Below are positions 22,040 to 44,800 of a DNA stretch of 64,000 bases, piece by piece (position 1 is the first letter of the stretch; each line of letters opens with the position of its first letter). Both the position numbers and the translations under genes were made by a program. The stretch is from contig OX459100.1 of NCBI GenBank assembly GCA_949775045.1, positions 2,193,436 to 2,257,435 on the forward strand, in the 5' to 3' direction. Source of the DNA: Metridium senile. Its lineage: Eukaryota; Cnidaria; Anthozoa; Actiniaria; Metridiidae. Under the pieces are notes generated by a model. That model was not told the origin of the DNA. It made no database searches and worked only from the letters and a program-made list of their open reading frames with translations.

Positions 22040-23145
22040 TAGTCCAGCTCTAATTCCATTGCTTTCTTACATCTATTTAGTTATTTAAACTTGCATAATA
22101 TATAAGTCTGTTGTTGGACTACCACTCAGGATTCCATTGTTTTCCTTTTACATCCATAAGTACGCTATAGTCTTTGATTATGGGACTACCACTGATCTCG
22201 GATTCCATTGTTTACCTTTTACTCCATTCGGCTATAGTATACTATAGTCTTTGATTGGTGGACTGCCACTCCTGGCTTGCCTTATCTCGGATCATTCCAT
22301 TGCTTATTATATCTTTTACATCTATTTGGCTATAGTATACTATAGTCTTTGATTGGTGGACTGACACTCCCTACCAGCCTTATCTCGGATCTTTCCATTG
22401 CTTCTCTTGTACATCTATTCGGCTATAAGTACACTAAAGTCTTTGATTGGTGGACTAGCTCTCCTGGCCTGTCTTATCTCGGATCATTCCATTGCTTATT
22501 ATATCTTTTACATCTATTTGGCTATAGTATACTATAGTCTTTGATTGGTGGACTGACACTCCCTACCAGCCTTATCTCGGATCATTCCATTGCTTCTCTT
22601 GTACATCTATTCGGCTATAAGTACACTACTATAGTCTTTGATTGGTGGACTGACACTCCTGGCCTGTCTTATCTCGGATCATTCCATTGCTTCTCTTTTA
22701 CATCTATTCGGCTATAAGTACACTATAGTCTTTGATTGGTGGACTAGCTCTCCTGGCCAGCCTTATCTCGGATCATTCCATTGCTTCTCTTGTACATCTA
22801 TTCGGCTATAAGTACACTACTATAGTCTTTGATTGCTGGACTGACACTCCTGGCCTGTCTTATCTCGGATCATTCCATTGCTTCTCTTTTACATCTATTC
22901 GGCTATAAGTACACTATAGTCTTTGATTGGTGGACTAGCTCTCCTGGCCAGCCTTATCTCGGATCATTCCATTGCTTCTCTTGTACATCTATTCGGCTAT
23001 AAGTACACTACTATAGTCTTTGATTGGTGGACTGCCACTCCCTACCAGCCTTACCTCGGATCATTCCATTGCTTCTCTTGTACATCTATTCGGCTATAAG
23101 TACACTATAGTCTTTGATTGGTGGACTACCACTCTTCTCTTTCCT
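22040..23145. repeat. Minisatellite, 93-98 bp unit, about eleven copies
   Basis: Each unit holds 'agtctttgattggtggact', then 'cttatctcggatcattccat', then 'tctattcggctataagtaca'. 'tctttgattg' starts at 22248, 22346, 22440, 22538, 22635, 22729, 22827, 22920, 23017 and 23111. Spacing alternates between about 94 and 98 in the later part, with 'tagctctcctgg' and 'tgacactcc' variants alternating, which indicates a two-unit higher-order repeat of about 191 bp. Confidence 0.9.
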
Positions 23146-23324
23146 TTACTCCCATTGTTTTTCTTTTGTGCCTGTTTGATAACAAGTACACTATAAAATA
23201 GAGAGCTATATTGATGTCTATTAATGACATCGTAATTGAAGGAATAGAAGACATGCGTGCTGTGTGCATGCAGTTGTGAAGCACGCGGAGATCGGCAGAG
23301 AATAGAAGCACGACGCCCCGGGGG

Positions 23325-23612
23325 TACTCCATTTGTCCAGGTGGTAGGGGTGATTGGCGGAGGTTTTGAAAACGACCCCTAAAAGGTACGCACAGATAAA
23401 AATAACTGATAAAGCCTTGTCGATTTCTACCCCAACAAAGCAACAAAACAGAGTAAAAATGACTCTTACAGGTACGAAATCATGTTACGTAACTGATTTT
23501 TGAGCCAGAACCCTAAAAGGACCCTAAAAGGTACGCACAGGAAATAAAATATTTTTACCCTAAAAGGTACGCCGATCACCCCTACCAGTTGGACAAAGGA
23601 CGGGCACGACGC
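23325..23612. mobile_element. MITE with CTCCATTTGTCCA-type ends
   Basis: Left 'tttgtccaggtggtaggggt' with 'gattggcg' pairs with right 'cgccgatcacccctaccagt' with 'tggacaaagga'. The interior repeats 'ccctaaaaggtacgc' several times. The left end abuts 'ccccgggggtact', the same GC-rich motif as the element at 1481. A solo end is at about 41050-41092. Confidence 0.65.
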
Positions 23613-24117
23613 ATAGCGGAATGATCTGACAAACCGCAAGTGTTTAATAACTGCATACAGCACAGTAAGCAAGTGTAACTATGTTTTACTCGAATATAAA
23701 TTGTCTGATATTTGATCAACATGCATGTGCGTGCTGTGTGCTTTCATAGAGCACACACACGAATTCTAATAGTTACGTACTATGAAGATTGGTGCTGATC
23801 AAACTTTAACTACTGTAGCAGCTCGGTTAATTTGGCTTGGTGTAGTGCCTTCACTCTCTAAATATTTAAATAATAACTATATTTAGCAACAAATATTGCA
23901 TTAAATGTCTGTATAAAGTCATAACAATAGATGAACAATATTGACCATGAATTGTAAAGAACAAATGTACATAGACCCAACAAAAGCACCTATAGTATAG
24001 CACAATAATAAATGAAAACAAAATGAAAACAAAATTAAAATAACTGAAAATTATATTATTGTCAACATTTCACTGATATATAATAATTCTGCCAAGATGC
24101 CTTATATATATTTTTTC

Positions 24118-24375
24118 GAAATATATACAGTAAAAGAACCTAGATTTTTCCAAGTCAGACTGGACAGGTTCTTATATAAATGGTGCTTAACATGAAATCA
24201 GGCTATCTAGGTTCTACCGAGCAGCGCTCACTTCATCATTACAACACCTTTTTTCCTATTTTATTTACATAATAGTGCAATGCTTTTGCATATGGCTCTT
24301 TTTTTTTTTACATAAAAAAAATGAAAATTTCAGCCTGACAGGTTCTTATACGCGGGGTTTTACTGTAGTTAATAT
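24118..24375. mobile_element. Small TIR element with CAGTAAAA ends
   Basis: Left 'tacagtaaaagaacctag' and right 'ggggttttactgta' are inverted, and 'gactggacaggttcttata' recurs inverted-adjacent as 'cctgacaggttcttatacgc'. Non-coding. Confidence 0.5.
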
Positions 24376-24531
24376 ATGGCCGTATAGATATTTTGGACGA
24401 CAAAATCGTTTTGAAAATTATAATTATATAGCACAATTATTACGCGCGTTCTTAATTATTGGTCAAAAACCTATGAACTATTTGCCCATGGGCTGCACAG
24501 TTCGTCTGTTCTCATACGAGGTTATATTATA

Positions 24532-24722
24532 TTATCAATTATAGACAACACAAATTAAGTCGCTCGCACATTGCGTTATAGACGCACTTGAGAAAATATA
24601 AAGAACTCTTAAGCTCGGCTTCGCCTTGTGCCACTCTTACGTACACTTGTTAAGAGTTCTTTATATTTTTCTCTCGTGCGTCTATAATGGGAGCGAGACT
24701 TTGTGTTGTCTAATTGATAATT
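24532..24722. mobile_element. Nested MITE, about 80-bp arms
   Basis: 'attatcaattatagacaaca' to 'aaatataaagaactcttaa' pairs with 'ttaagagttctttatatttt' to 'tgttgtctaattgataat'; the loop is about 35 bp. Confidence 0.7.
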
Positions 24723-24950
24723 AATGCACACAAAACAGTCTACATCCTTGCACAGTGCGAAAATTGCGACGCTAATTTGTTTAGAGAAAGAGTACATCAC
24801 GAACTACATGTTCGTCGTCCAAGATAAAACAGGCATTATCGATATTCACCTCTCAGTTGTTTCTAAATGTAGGAAAAAGTTTTAATATTTAAAAAGGGAT
24901 CTCCCCATACTTACACGCAATATAGTACTGAGATATACATTTTTCTTAAA

Positions 24951-25200
24951 GGCCCGTTTAATTTACACTTACGAATTTAGTTGCGCGATATGATCGGCAA
25001 TTTCAATTGCGATTTCATCGCAGCTTTGTCGCCTGTAATTTTCAACCATGCACGAAATTTAATGCAACTCGTTCGATCTTCTGTCTCCTAAATATCGTAC
25101 GTATTCAAAGTTGCGGCGACAAAGCTGAAATAAAATCGCTTTTGAAATCGCCACTCTTTTCGTGCGACAAAATTGCTAGTGTAATACGGGCCGGGCCTTT
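24951..25200. mobile_element. Nested MITE with AAAGGCCCG ends
   Basis: Left 'aaaggcccgtttaatttaca' and right 'gtaatacgggccgggccttt' are inverted; inner 'gcgatttcatcgcagctttg' is complementary to 'caaagctgaaataaaatcgc' in part. A solo end ('acaaaattgctagtgtaaaa' then 'gggccttt') is at about 48711-48731. Confidence 0.6.
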
Positions 25201-25540
25201 ACTTAATGCGTGCAATCTCATGAACCATCCCATAGAGTTATCTCCGCACGCGCATATTTGTGGGTCTGGACTAGCTATTAGACAGTGAATATCATACCCA
25301 ACTGGAATGACAAATAAACGGTAACTTTTAGGGGGACAAATCATTTGTTGACACGCCCACCTGGTATATGCATTAGACTGGGGGATTTGAAATTTCCTAG
25401 TAGCAGCATCCATGCCCTTTCATATATAGGAGCCCCCCACTCTCCGGGCGTCCGACTATTTATCAATAGTTCATAGGTTTATGATATTTTTTGACCAATA
25501 AGAGCGCGCGTAATAATTGTGCTATATTTTAATGTGGTAT

Positions 25541-26029
25541 AGCTAGTGGCCCGTGAAACTGTCTTTGACCAAATGGTAGCGGGGATCGGCCCTTTTAGGG
25601 TTGACAATTTCCTGTGTGTACCGTTTAGTGATTATGACTCCGTAGCCTTTTGATATTTGGCTTTGTTATTAAAAATAAGCTTAGCTGCATGCGAAGAACA
25701 TCACACAGCATGGCTTTTTCTCATTTATGGATATCTTCCCCACATCCGTTTTAAGGCCCCGTCCCCACGAATCAGGTCATGCTGACACCGCATAGAAATA
25801 TCTGCGTCCACACGAATCCGGTGATAGTTTCCAGTTCGGACTCACCCGTACACAGACACAGGAATTTACGCTACAACGACATGAATTTGTAAAGTAGCGC
25901 GAGTGGTCATGCGCTCAGTCGAGCTAGCGATTTCATTTAGTGTGTCGTGACAACCTTTTTAGGGTTAATTACAAGGGAATACTCCCCGGGTATAGAGGTG
26001 TCCCCGTGGTGCGATGTCCTTTTAAATGA
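25541..26029. other. Intergenic, no gene seen
   Basis: Contains 'aaggccccgtccccacgaat' at about 25754 and 'gcgtccacacgaatccggtg' at about 25806, recalling an end of an anthozoan MITE, but the second end was not found. Confidence 0.3.
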
Positions 26030-26340
26030 TAAAGCACGAAACGTCAGTAAAGTTAAGTTAACATTTTTTACGGTGTTACAAATTTGATTATATTACCTAT
26101 CGTTTATATCAACTTGAAACACTGACGCAGCCTATACTAGTTTACTCGCTAGTTTCTATTTCTTGACGGTGTTACAAATTCCATTCTATTACCTATCGTG
26201 TATATCAAACACCGACGCAGCCTATACTAGTTTACTCGCTAGTTTTTATATCTATTTTTTACGGTGTTACAAGTTCCATTCTATTACCTATCGTTTATAT
26301 CAAACACTGACGCAGCCTATACTAGTTTACTCTAGTTTAC
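26030..26340 (-). repeat. Dispersed satellite family, three inverted tandem units
   Basis: Starts 'gcacgaaacgtcagtaaagt', then three units with 'acggtgttacaaatt(c/t)' and 'gacgcagcctatactagttt', reverse in orientation to the array at 8036-8980. Confidence 0.8.
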
Positions 26341-26374
26341 CTCTTTTTAAATGAGCTTACGTGGAATCATCCTG

Positions 26375-26506
26375 CCTGAAGCTCATTTGCATATACGTGG
26401 TATGTAAAAATACCACTACCTGAAGCTCATTTGCATATACGTGGTATGTAAAAATACCACTACCTGAAGCTCATTTGCATATACGTGGTATGTAAAAATA
26501 CCACTT
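26375..26506. repeat. 44-bp tandem repeat, three copies
   Basis: Unit 'cctgaagctcatttgcatat' then 'acgtggtatgtaaaaatacc' then 'acta', starting at 26375, 26419 and 26463. Each unit has an ATTTGCAT octamer and a small hairpin (GGTAT..ATACC). Confidence 0.85.
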
Positions 26507-26618
26507 CAGTCATATAATATCTGAATGGACAACCGCACATAGACTTTATCAATTAAGTCGTCAAACACACCTTTTAATTTTTGGCAGTGGTGGAACTTCC
26601 TCTCGCGCATAAAACTGA

Positions 26619-26890
26619 TACACCCTTCCGAGAAAGTTTGTCACCCGTCGAAAAGCAAACAAACTAGTGGCGCAAAGGATCATGGATCAATTCAGAAACT
26701 AAATGTGCATTCGGAACGCCATTATTGTTGTTTGATAAGTCAAAACGTTTATTTCTCAATAACAACAAAGTAGCCATGAAATCCCTGTGTCCTAATACTG
26801 TATTTACGTAGGTTACCCATAGTCCCCTGCACTACTAGCTTGTAGACTTTTTACTTCACAGGTGACAAAGTTTCTCGGAAAGGGTGTATA
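26619..26890. mobile_element. MITE with TACACCCTTCCGAGAAAG ends
   Basis: Left 'tacacccttccgagaaagtt' with 'tgtcacccg' pairs with right 'ggtgacaaagtttctcggaa' with 'agggtgta'. Inner 'actagtggcgcaaagga' also partly pairs with 'cctgcactactagct'. A diverged solo end is at about 33596-33662. Confidence 0.65.
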
Positions 26891-27048
26891 AACAGAGTAT
26901 CCACTATCCCGCACATGTTCACAAACCTAAACTCCCAATAGGGGTGGGGTGAGTAATCCGTGAACATTACACCCCTTTCAATACATAAATATGGACTTAT
27001 TAACAAAATGTCCAAAGTTCAATTCTTCTGTCTTATAACAGTTCATAA

Positions 27049-27352
27049 GTAGTGTTTACAACATGAGCGGCCGTGTTGTATCGGCAGATACAATCGCAAG
27101 CCGAAGGCGCGCGATTGTATCGTCGATACAACACGGACGCGAATGTTGTAAACTACTTAAAAAATGTCTAGGTTAGCTCTTTCATATTTTACCAAAATTT
27201 TCAAGATTAAAATAGATTTTGCCGTAAAATTACCAGTTAAAACTTATGCAAATCAGGATATACAACACTAGTGTTGTATCAGATTTACAACACTCGTCAT
27301 GGTCATGATTTCTTTTGAAAATGTCTCATTAATTATTCATGAATTTTTTAAG
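27049..27352 (+). repeat. 304-bp dispersed repeat, copy 1
   Basis: Begins 'gtagtgtttacaacatgagc', has a long hairpin ('gtgttgtatcggcagataca' / 'gtatcgtcgatacaacac') and ends 'attcatgaattttttaag'. The copy at 45135-45438 has the same length and differs at about a dozen positions by eye. More diverged relatives lie at about 35800-36100, 37262-37410 and 44976-45134. Probably a non-autonomous element. Confidence 0.75.
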
Positions 27353-28531
27353 AACATATACAATACAATACAATAAGCTTTATCGACACTCCCCAGAAGG
27401 GATTTTCCGTTCAATTTTACAATTGAGATAATTTACGAGATTTATAAGCTATAAATAGAAATATAAAATACAATTCAATATCTAAAGACGTAACAAAGAA
27501 ATAAAAAGAAATAAAGAAATAACAAGATTATAAGAAGAAGATAAATAAATTGCCCACTTGTGGCAAGTGCAAACCGCACATTAATAACCCTTTTACACAA
27601 AACTTAGTTTTGTATTTCTTGAATTTTTTCTGAGTGTTGAAAAAGGAGACCATTTTTCTCTACAGAAATCAGGAAGCAGAACACCCTAGGTGACTATTTA
27701 AAGTATATTATAAATATTATAAATACCAGACCAGTTGGGGGTGATGTTCGTCTGTTCCTAATACAGTCTTTGATGATACCAAACCGCCATGTGATTATTC
27801 TGGAAGTCTTTATAATAGGACCATACAATCGAACTTTGTTAACTTGGATAGGTGCTGACAGCATACTTTTATTTTAAGGAGAAGTTTAAATGACGTCTTT
27901 TAGCACGTCTGGATTATTATGTTTTGCGGTTTTGTGGGCTCCCTGTGTAAAGACAGTATATCGACTTTCAATCAAATATTTTTCCAAAACACCCATGGTG
28001 TCCCCTTTTTTTTCAGTTATTTTTCTCATCAGAACGCGATGAGAACAGCTGTAAAAGCGGTGACTGAACGGCGTATTTGTTTTGTAGAGAGTCGAAGGAG
28101 CTTAGAACGGTTTATAGCAAGAGTTCTGATTATAACGCCGTCAAAATTTGATTATATCGTTTACAAAGTCTGCTTCGGAAATGGTCATTGAACTGGCATA
28201 AGCACATTCGCAGCTATCAAAATACGGCGTAATAAAAAGGACTGTTGTGGTCTGAGAAAAAGTGAAAACCCCATCTGCTGTTAATAGATATATTGATGTC
28301 AACAAACTTAACCTTTCGCGACCCGATCATGCATTCGAGAACACTCGATCACCCATTGGTTCATTACAAAAGTGCCTCATTTTGATATTGCAAAAGCGAC
28401 CATGTGGGGACGGCAGAGTGTAGAATTTCAAACCCGCGGCAAAACAGTGCTCACATTATGCTTGTGTAATCTGGTTGTCTATCGCGGTAGCTAGTTGATA
28501 GTTACGCCGTTGCTTAGCTAGTTCTAGTGAA
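27353..28531 (+). other. Upstream flank of ZCCHC14; no other gene supported
   Basis: AT-rich to about 27890. A plus frame at 27919-28191 (90 residues) has no family resemblance and no supporting splice sites, so it is not called. The last 250 bp are less AT-rich and probably hold the ZCCHC14 promoter and 5' UTR; no TATA or initiator could be assigned. Confidence 0.35.
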
Positions 28532-40553
<12,022 letters not shown>

Positions 40554-41870
40554 TATTATTATATTGTCAGTAGATATTTCATAGAGTTCTCATATCACCA
40601 ATTTATAATATAAATGCATGTTACTTTATTTATCAAAAACATAAGAATATTATTCCCAAATACATATATTTTTCTCGTTTTCGTTTCATATTATATATAT
40701 ACTGTAAATAGAAGATGACATTTACCTATATTAAATACAAATATATAATTGTAGATATAAATGGTTGATATTGGAAAGCTAATAGTGATTTTGTAAGTTG
40801 ACATGATTTGTTTTTAGAAGTTAAATAGACTGCAAGCTTTCATCTATAACTTTACAAGAAAAACATGCACAAAAATTGTTGTTATAAAATTTCACATTGA
40901 AATGTTACCTTAAGGTTTCGATTATTGTAAGAGTGCATGTCATTTCTGCTGAAGCAAAATATTGGGAGAAATTGCAAGACTTTGGCATGTATTTGCAAAG
41001 TTTATTGTTCAAAGATAGATGAGTTGAAGTGTGTTGATGAAATGTATGCATGTCCCTACCACTTGGACAAAGGGAGTCTCCCCCGGGAGAGAGTTGTATA
41101 TTTGTTATTAGTATAAATCCACAGGTGATTATAGAAAATCGCTCTCACTGATTAGTTCTATCTTTTTGTGTTTGTAATATGGAATAAATTAATAGTTTAA
41201 TAGTGTGGTCATTTTTTGAAATAATCACCTGTGTATTTAATGTAAAACAATTATTCTCCTCAGGCTCAATGAATATCTGAATAATAACCTTGACTTTGTC
41301 TTGGTTATTATTCCTCGACATTCACCTCACCTTTGGCAAGTAATTGTTAAATAATAGATGATATTATCCAGGTGATCTCGGATTAAGAAACTAGCCAATC
41401 AACGCACAGTATGAAATTTGATCAGGCTGATATTTGGTGAAATGGTTAAATAATGTTGTATGCTCTTCTGTGAAACTCTTTGGTCTTAAACATGATTCTT
41501 TTTATAGTTATATATGTCTGGAAGTACTTGGGATCTAACTTGCAAAGCTCGAGTGCATTTGTGCCTTGTAATTATGGTCATTTGAATGTGAAAAGCTGTG
41601 TTTACTCGAAGTTTTCCGAGATCACCTGGATTATTATAAATTTGATGATAAACATGCATAATTCAAGTTTGATAATATTTTAAATATAAAGTTGGTTGGA
41701 AACGGCTGAATGCATGGCATGGATTGAATAAACATGTATGATGATATTATAATAAAACTTTCAAATATACCAAGACAGCCTATTCCTTTTATTAATATTT
41801 TTTAGAATATTATTACAGATTATATAATACATTTGAGGATGCTAAGGTGTTGTCACAGAAATGCTGCATT
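40554..41870. other. ZCCHC14 3' UTR and convergent intergenic gap
   Basis: AT-rich, with AATAAA on plus at 41183, 41727 and 41750, and TTTATT (minus-strand AATAAA for PSMG2) at 41788-41793. A hairpin pair 'atccaggtgatctcgga' (41369) and 'tccgagatcacctggat' (about 41633) bounds a 265-bp element. A solo MITE end ('ccctaccacttggacaaagg') is at about 41055. Confidence 0.45.
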
Positions 41871-44800
41871 TCAGAACAGTAACTCATGGGCTATTGGAGA
41901 TCCAAACATTAGTGACCATGACGCAGGAATCTTGAAGTCACCTAGAGAATTTCAAGAGGTTTTATTACCATCCATTAAAACACACACAACATCTATTTTA
42001 TAACAAACTTGCATCTCAACATATTATATGGCTCTTTCATTAGGTTCATTCCACACACACTGCCACTACACAGTTATTTCAATCATGAATCTTCATTAGA
42101 GATCTTCAATGAGGTTCAGACGCCACAATCAATATATTTATTTTATTTGTGATGTGTGATTAGTATCAATCCCTATCAAACCAAAATTGACAATTCTAAT
42201 ATTCTTACTTGGTTTTCCAGCAAATGTTGCCTCTACCTGTAAAATAATAATATGATACAAACTGGTCAGAGCCAATGATGAGCCACTGGTGGTGATTCTG
42301 ATAATGTTAATGATGTGGGTGGTGATGTTGATGGTAAATTTATGGTGATGCATGATAATGGTGGCAGTAGTGATGATGATAGAGCGGTTTTCGTATGACT
42401 GTGAAACGGACGTGCAGTGCCGTGACTGCGTCACTGCTGTGGTTTCTATAAAAACATTCAAATTTTCTACATATCCGTGCTGTGACCGTGCCTTTTTCAC
42501 AGTCATACGAAAACCGCTCTAGAGGTGATAACAGCAATGTAATGTCATGCTCATGAACATCATTTACATCTTAATGATGATGATGATGCTGCTGATGGTG
42601 GTAGTAGTGAAGGTGGCGTACCGTAGTTGATGATGGTAAAGTAGCTACTGGAGATGATGCTGATGGTAATACTTATAAATATACTGACAATAATAGCAAT
42701 GTTGCTAATAATGTTGAGGATGATGAAGTTGATATTGCTGCTGCTGAAGATGATGTAATGACGATCACAGAAACAAAAACTGCACAGACTGCTATTATTA
42801 TTTACCTTGTTTTTATCTACAATGTCTAACCATTGATTCAAGTACAGGAACAACTGGACACCATCAGCAATGTTTTCACCCTCTGAGCAGAAAGTCATAA
42901 GAACAGTTAAGGAAATCTTTTCTTGACAGCTGTGGAGGAGCAAATTAGTTATAACTTGCATTTCAACAGTTTTAATTGAAAATTTGTTAAGACATAACAG
43001 AATATTTGGTGACATTGACATGAGAGTGAAAAAAAAATCCCTCTAAACAATGTTGAAATTTCCAGTCTGAAATGACTTGTGAAGGCTGCAAATAACAGCC
43101 ATTGGTATTTTGGAAAATAAGAGGGAATGGACTGTAATTTGATAAAACAAAATTTAACTATTGCATACCATGCATCATAGAATCGTTTAGTGATTCCTGC
43201 ACCAGGCATTGAATATACCCCTTCTTTGCTTTCTGTTGAAGATATAACAATAGTTACTATTCACCACCCTACCCCATTGTTCTCTCTCTGCACTAAATCA
43301 CTGATTGCTGAGTACCCGCGTCTGAAAGCAAAGATATCTAGTTATGTTGCAGTTCGCACTCTGCAATATCAAACATATTGCAGTTCGCACTCTGCAATAT
43401 CAAACATATTGCAGTGTGTTTTGTTAAGTGTGTATAACTAATAATTTCCATTCTAGTAAGCATCATCAGACTTATAATTTATTAAATAATTTACTAGATA
43501 GCGATTTTTGGTGAAAAAAGACTTTGAGTACCAATGCCAGGATTCGAACCGAGACCTTCTGCATTGCTGGATCCGCGCTTTAAGCCATTATGCTACCCAG
43601 GCAACCGATGGAAAACTTGCAACAAAAACACGTTTAATGTCATCAAGTTAATTAGCATTCCTCTAAATAGAATTGATGAAATTATAACTAATTAGAGTTT
43701 GGTAAGCCTATTGTTATTATATTCAAAGAGACAAGAAACCGCTGATTATTATGCAACAAAGAGAACAATAATGGGACAGGCTATTGAATGATAATTACAT
43801 TTTCATTGGCTGATCGATAATATTATAACTAATTAAGCGGCGTTTACACGAGCAATTTTTCCAAGTATCCTTGACAATTTTCATTGCTCGTGTAGACGAT
43901 CAGCAAGATTTCCTTGACAATTTTATATTGACAAGGTTTCCTTGCTCGTGTAGATGATGAACAAGTTTTCCTTGACAAGTTTAGGTTGTGCCCACAATGC
44001 CTTGCAATCAGCAGAGTACTAACATAATATTGGTTCCAGTCCCTTGTCGAGTAAAAAACAAAATGATTTATTTTGAATGATCGTACGAAAAGACTGGGAA
44101 CTAATCTCATTAATATTCCTTGCAACATTTTCCTTGTTGTCCGTCTACACGAGCAAACTTCATCCTTGACAATTTTTCCTTGTCAAGGAAAAGCCAACAT
44201 GCTAGCTTTTCCTTGTCAAGGAAAAATTGTTCATTTTACTCCATCTACACGAGCAATTTTTCCTTGTCAAGGAAAACTTGTCAAGGAAAAAATTGCTCGT
44301 GTAAACGCCGCTTTAGTCTAGAGTTTGGTAAGCCTATTGTTCAAAGAGACAGCAAACCGCCGATAATTATAATGCAACAAAGAGAACAATAATGGGGCAG
44401 GCTACTGAATGATAAATACACTTTCATTGGCTGATAACTAGTTAAAGTTTGGTAAGCCTATTTTTATTATATTCAAAAACACAAGAAACCGCCGATTACT
44501 GTGCAAGAGAGAGAACAATGGGGCAGGGTGGTGAATAGTAACTATATACGATAGTCACTTCGGCCGGCCAGCAATATTAGATATATTGCAGTCAGCTTCG
44601 GGCTGCGCCCTCAGCTGACTGCAATATATCTAATATTGCTGCCGGCCTCAGTAACTATCTAATACATAGTTGTCAGACTTTGAATAATACGTATTTCAAG
44701 GAAATTTAATCAATTATGAATGCAATTATGATTCAAATACAAATGATGTTAATTTATCATTTAACACTCATGAATAATTAGTGAGAATTTTACAAATTAA

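Larger units (their letters stand above)
24420..25540. mobile_element. 1.1-kb inverted-repeat element with nested elements
   Basis: The left arm 'tatagcacaattattacgcg' with 'cgttcttaattattggtcaa' and 'aacctatgaactat' pairs with the right arm at about 25477-25540 ('agttcataggtttatgatat', 'gaccaataagagcgcgcgta', 'ataattgtgctata'). Two smaller elements sit inside (24532-24722 and 24951-25200). No transposase frame was recognised. Confidence 0.6.

Noticed and set aside
25105..25413. 102-residue minus-strand frame
   Set aside because: Half of it lies in the MITE at 24951-25200; no family resemblance.
27919..28191. 90-residue frame upstream of ZCCHC14 as a separate gene
   Set aside because: No recognisable domain, no splice partner; likely chance.
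42138..42506. PSMG2 ending in the 122-residue frame at 42138-42506
   Set aside because: Reading past 42209 gives a non-family C-terminus, whereas a GTAAGA donor at 42208 leads to the exon 41941-41871 that encodes the conserved PSMG2 end.
43528..43609. Functional tRNA gene
   Set aside because: A- and B-box-like words are present, but the acceptor arms do not pair and no clean anticodon arm is seen; better explained as a SINE head.
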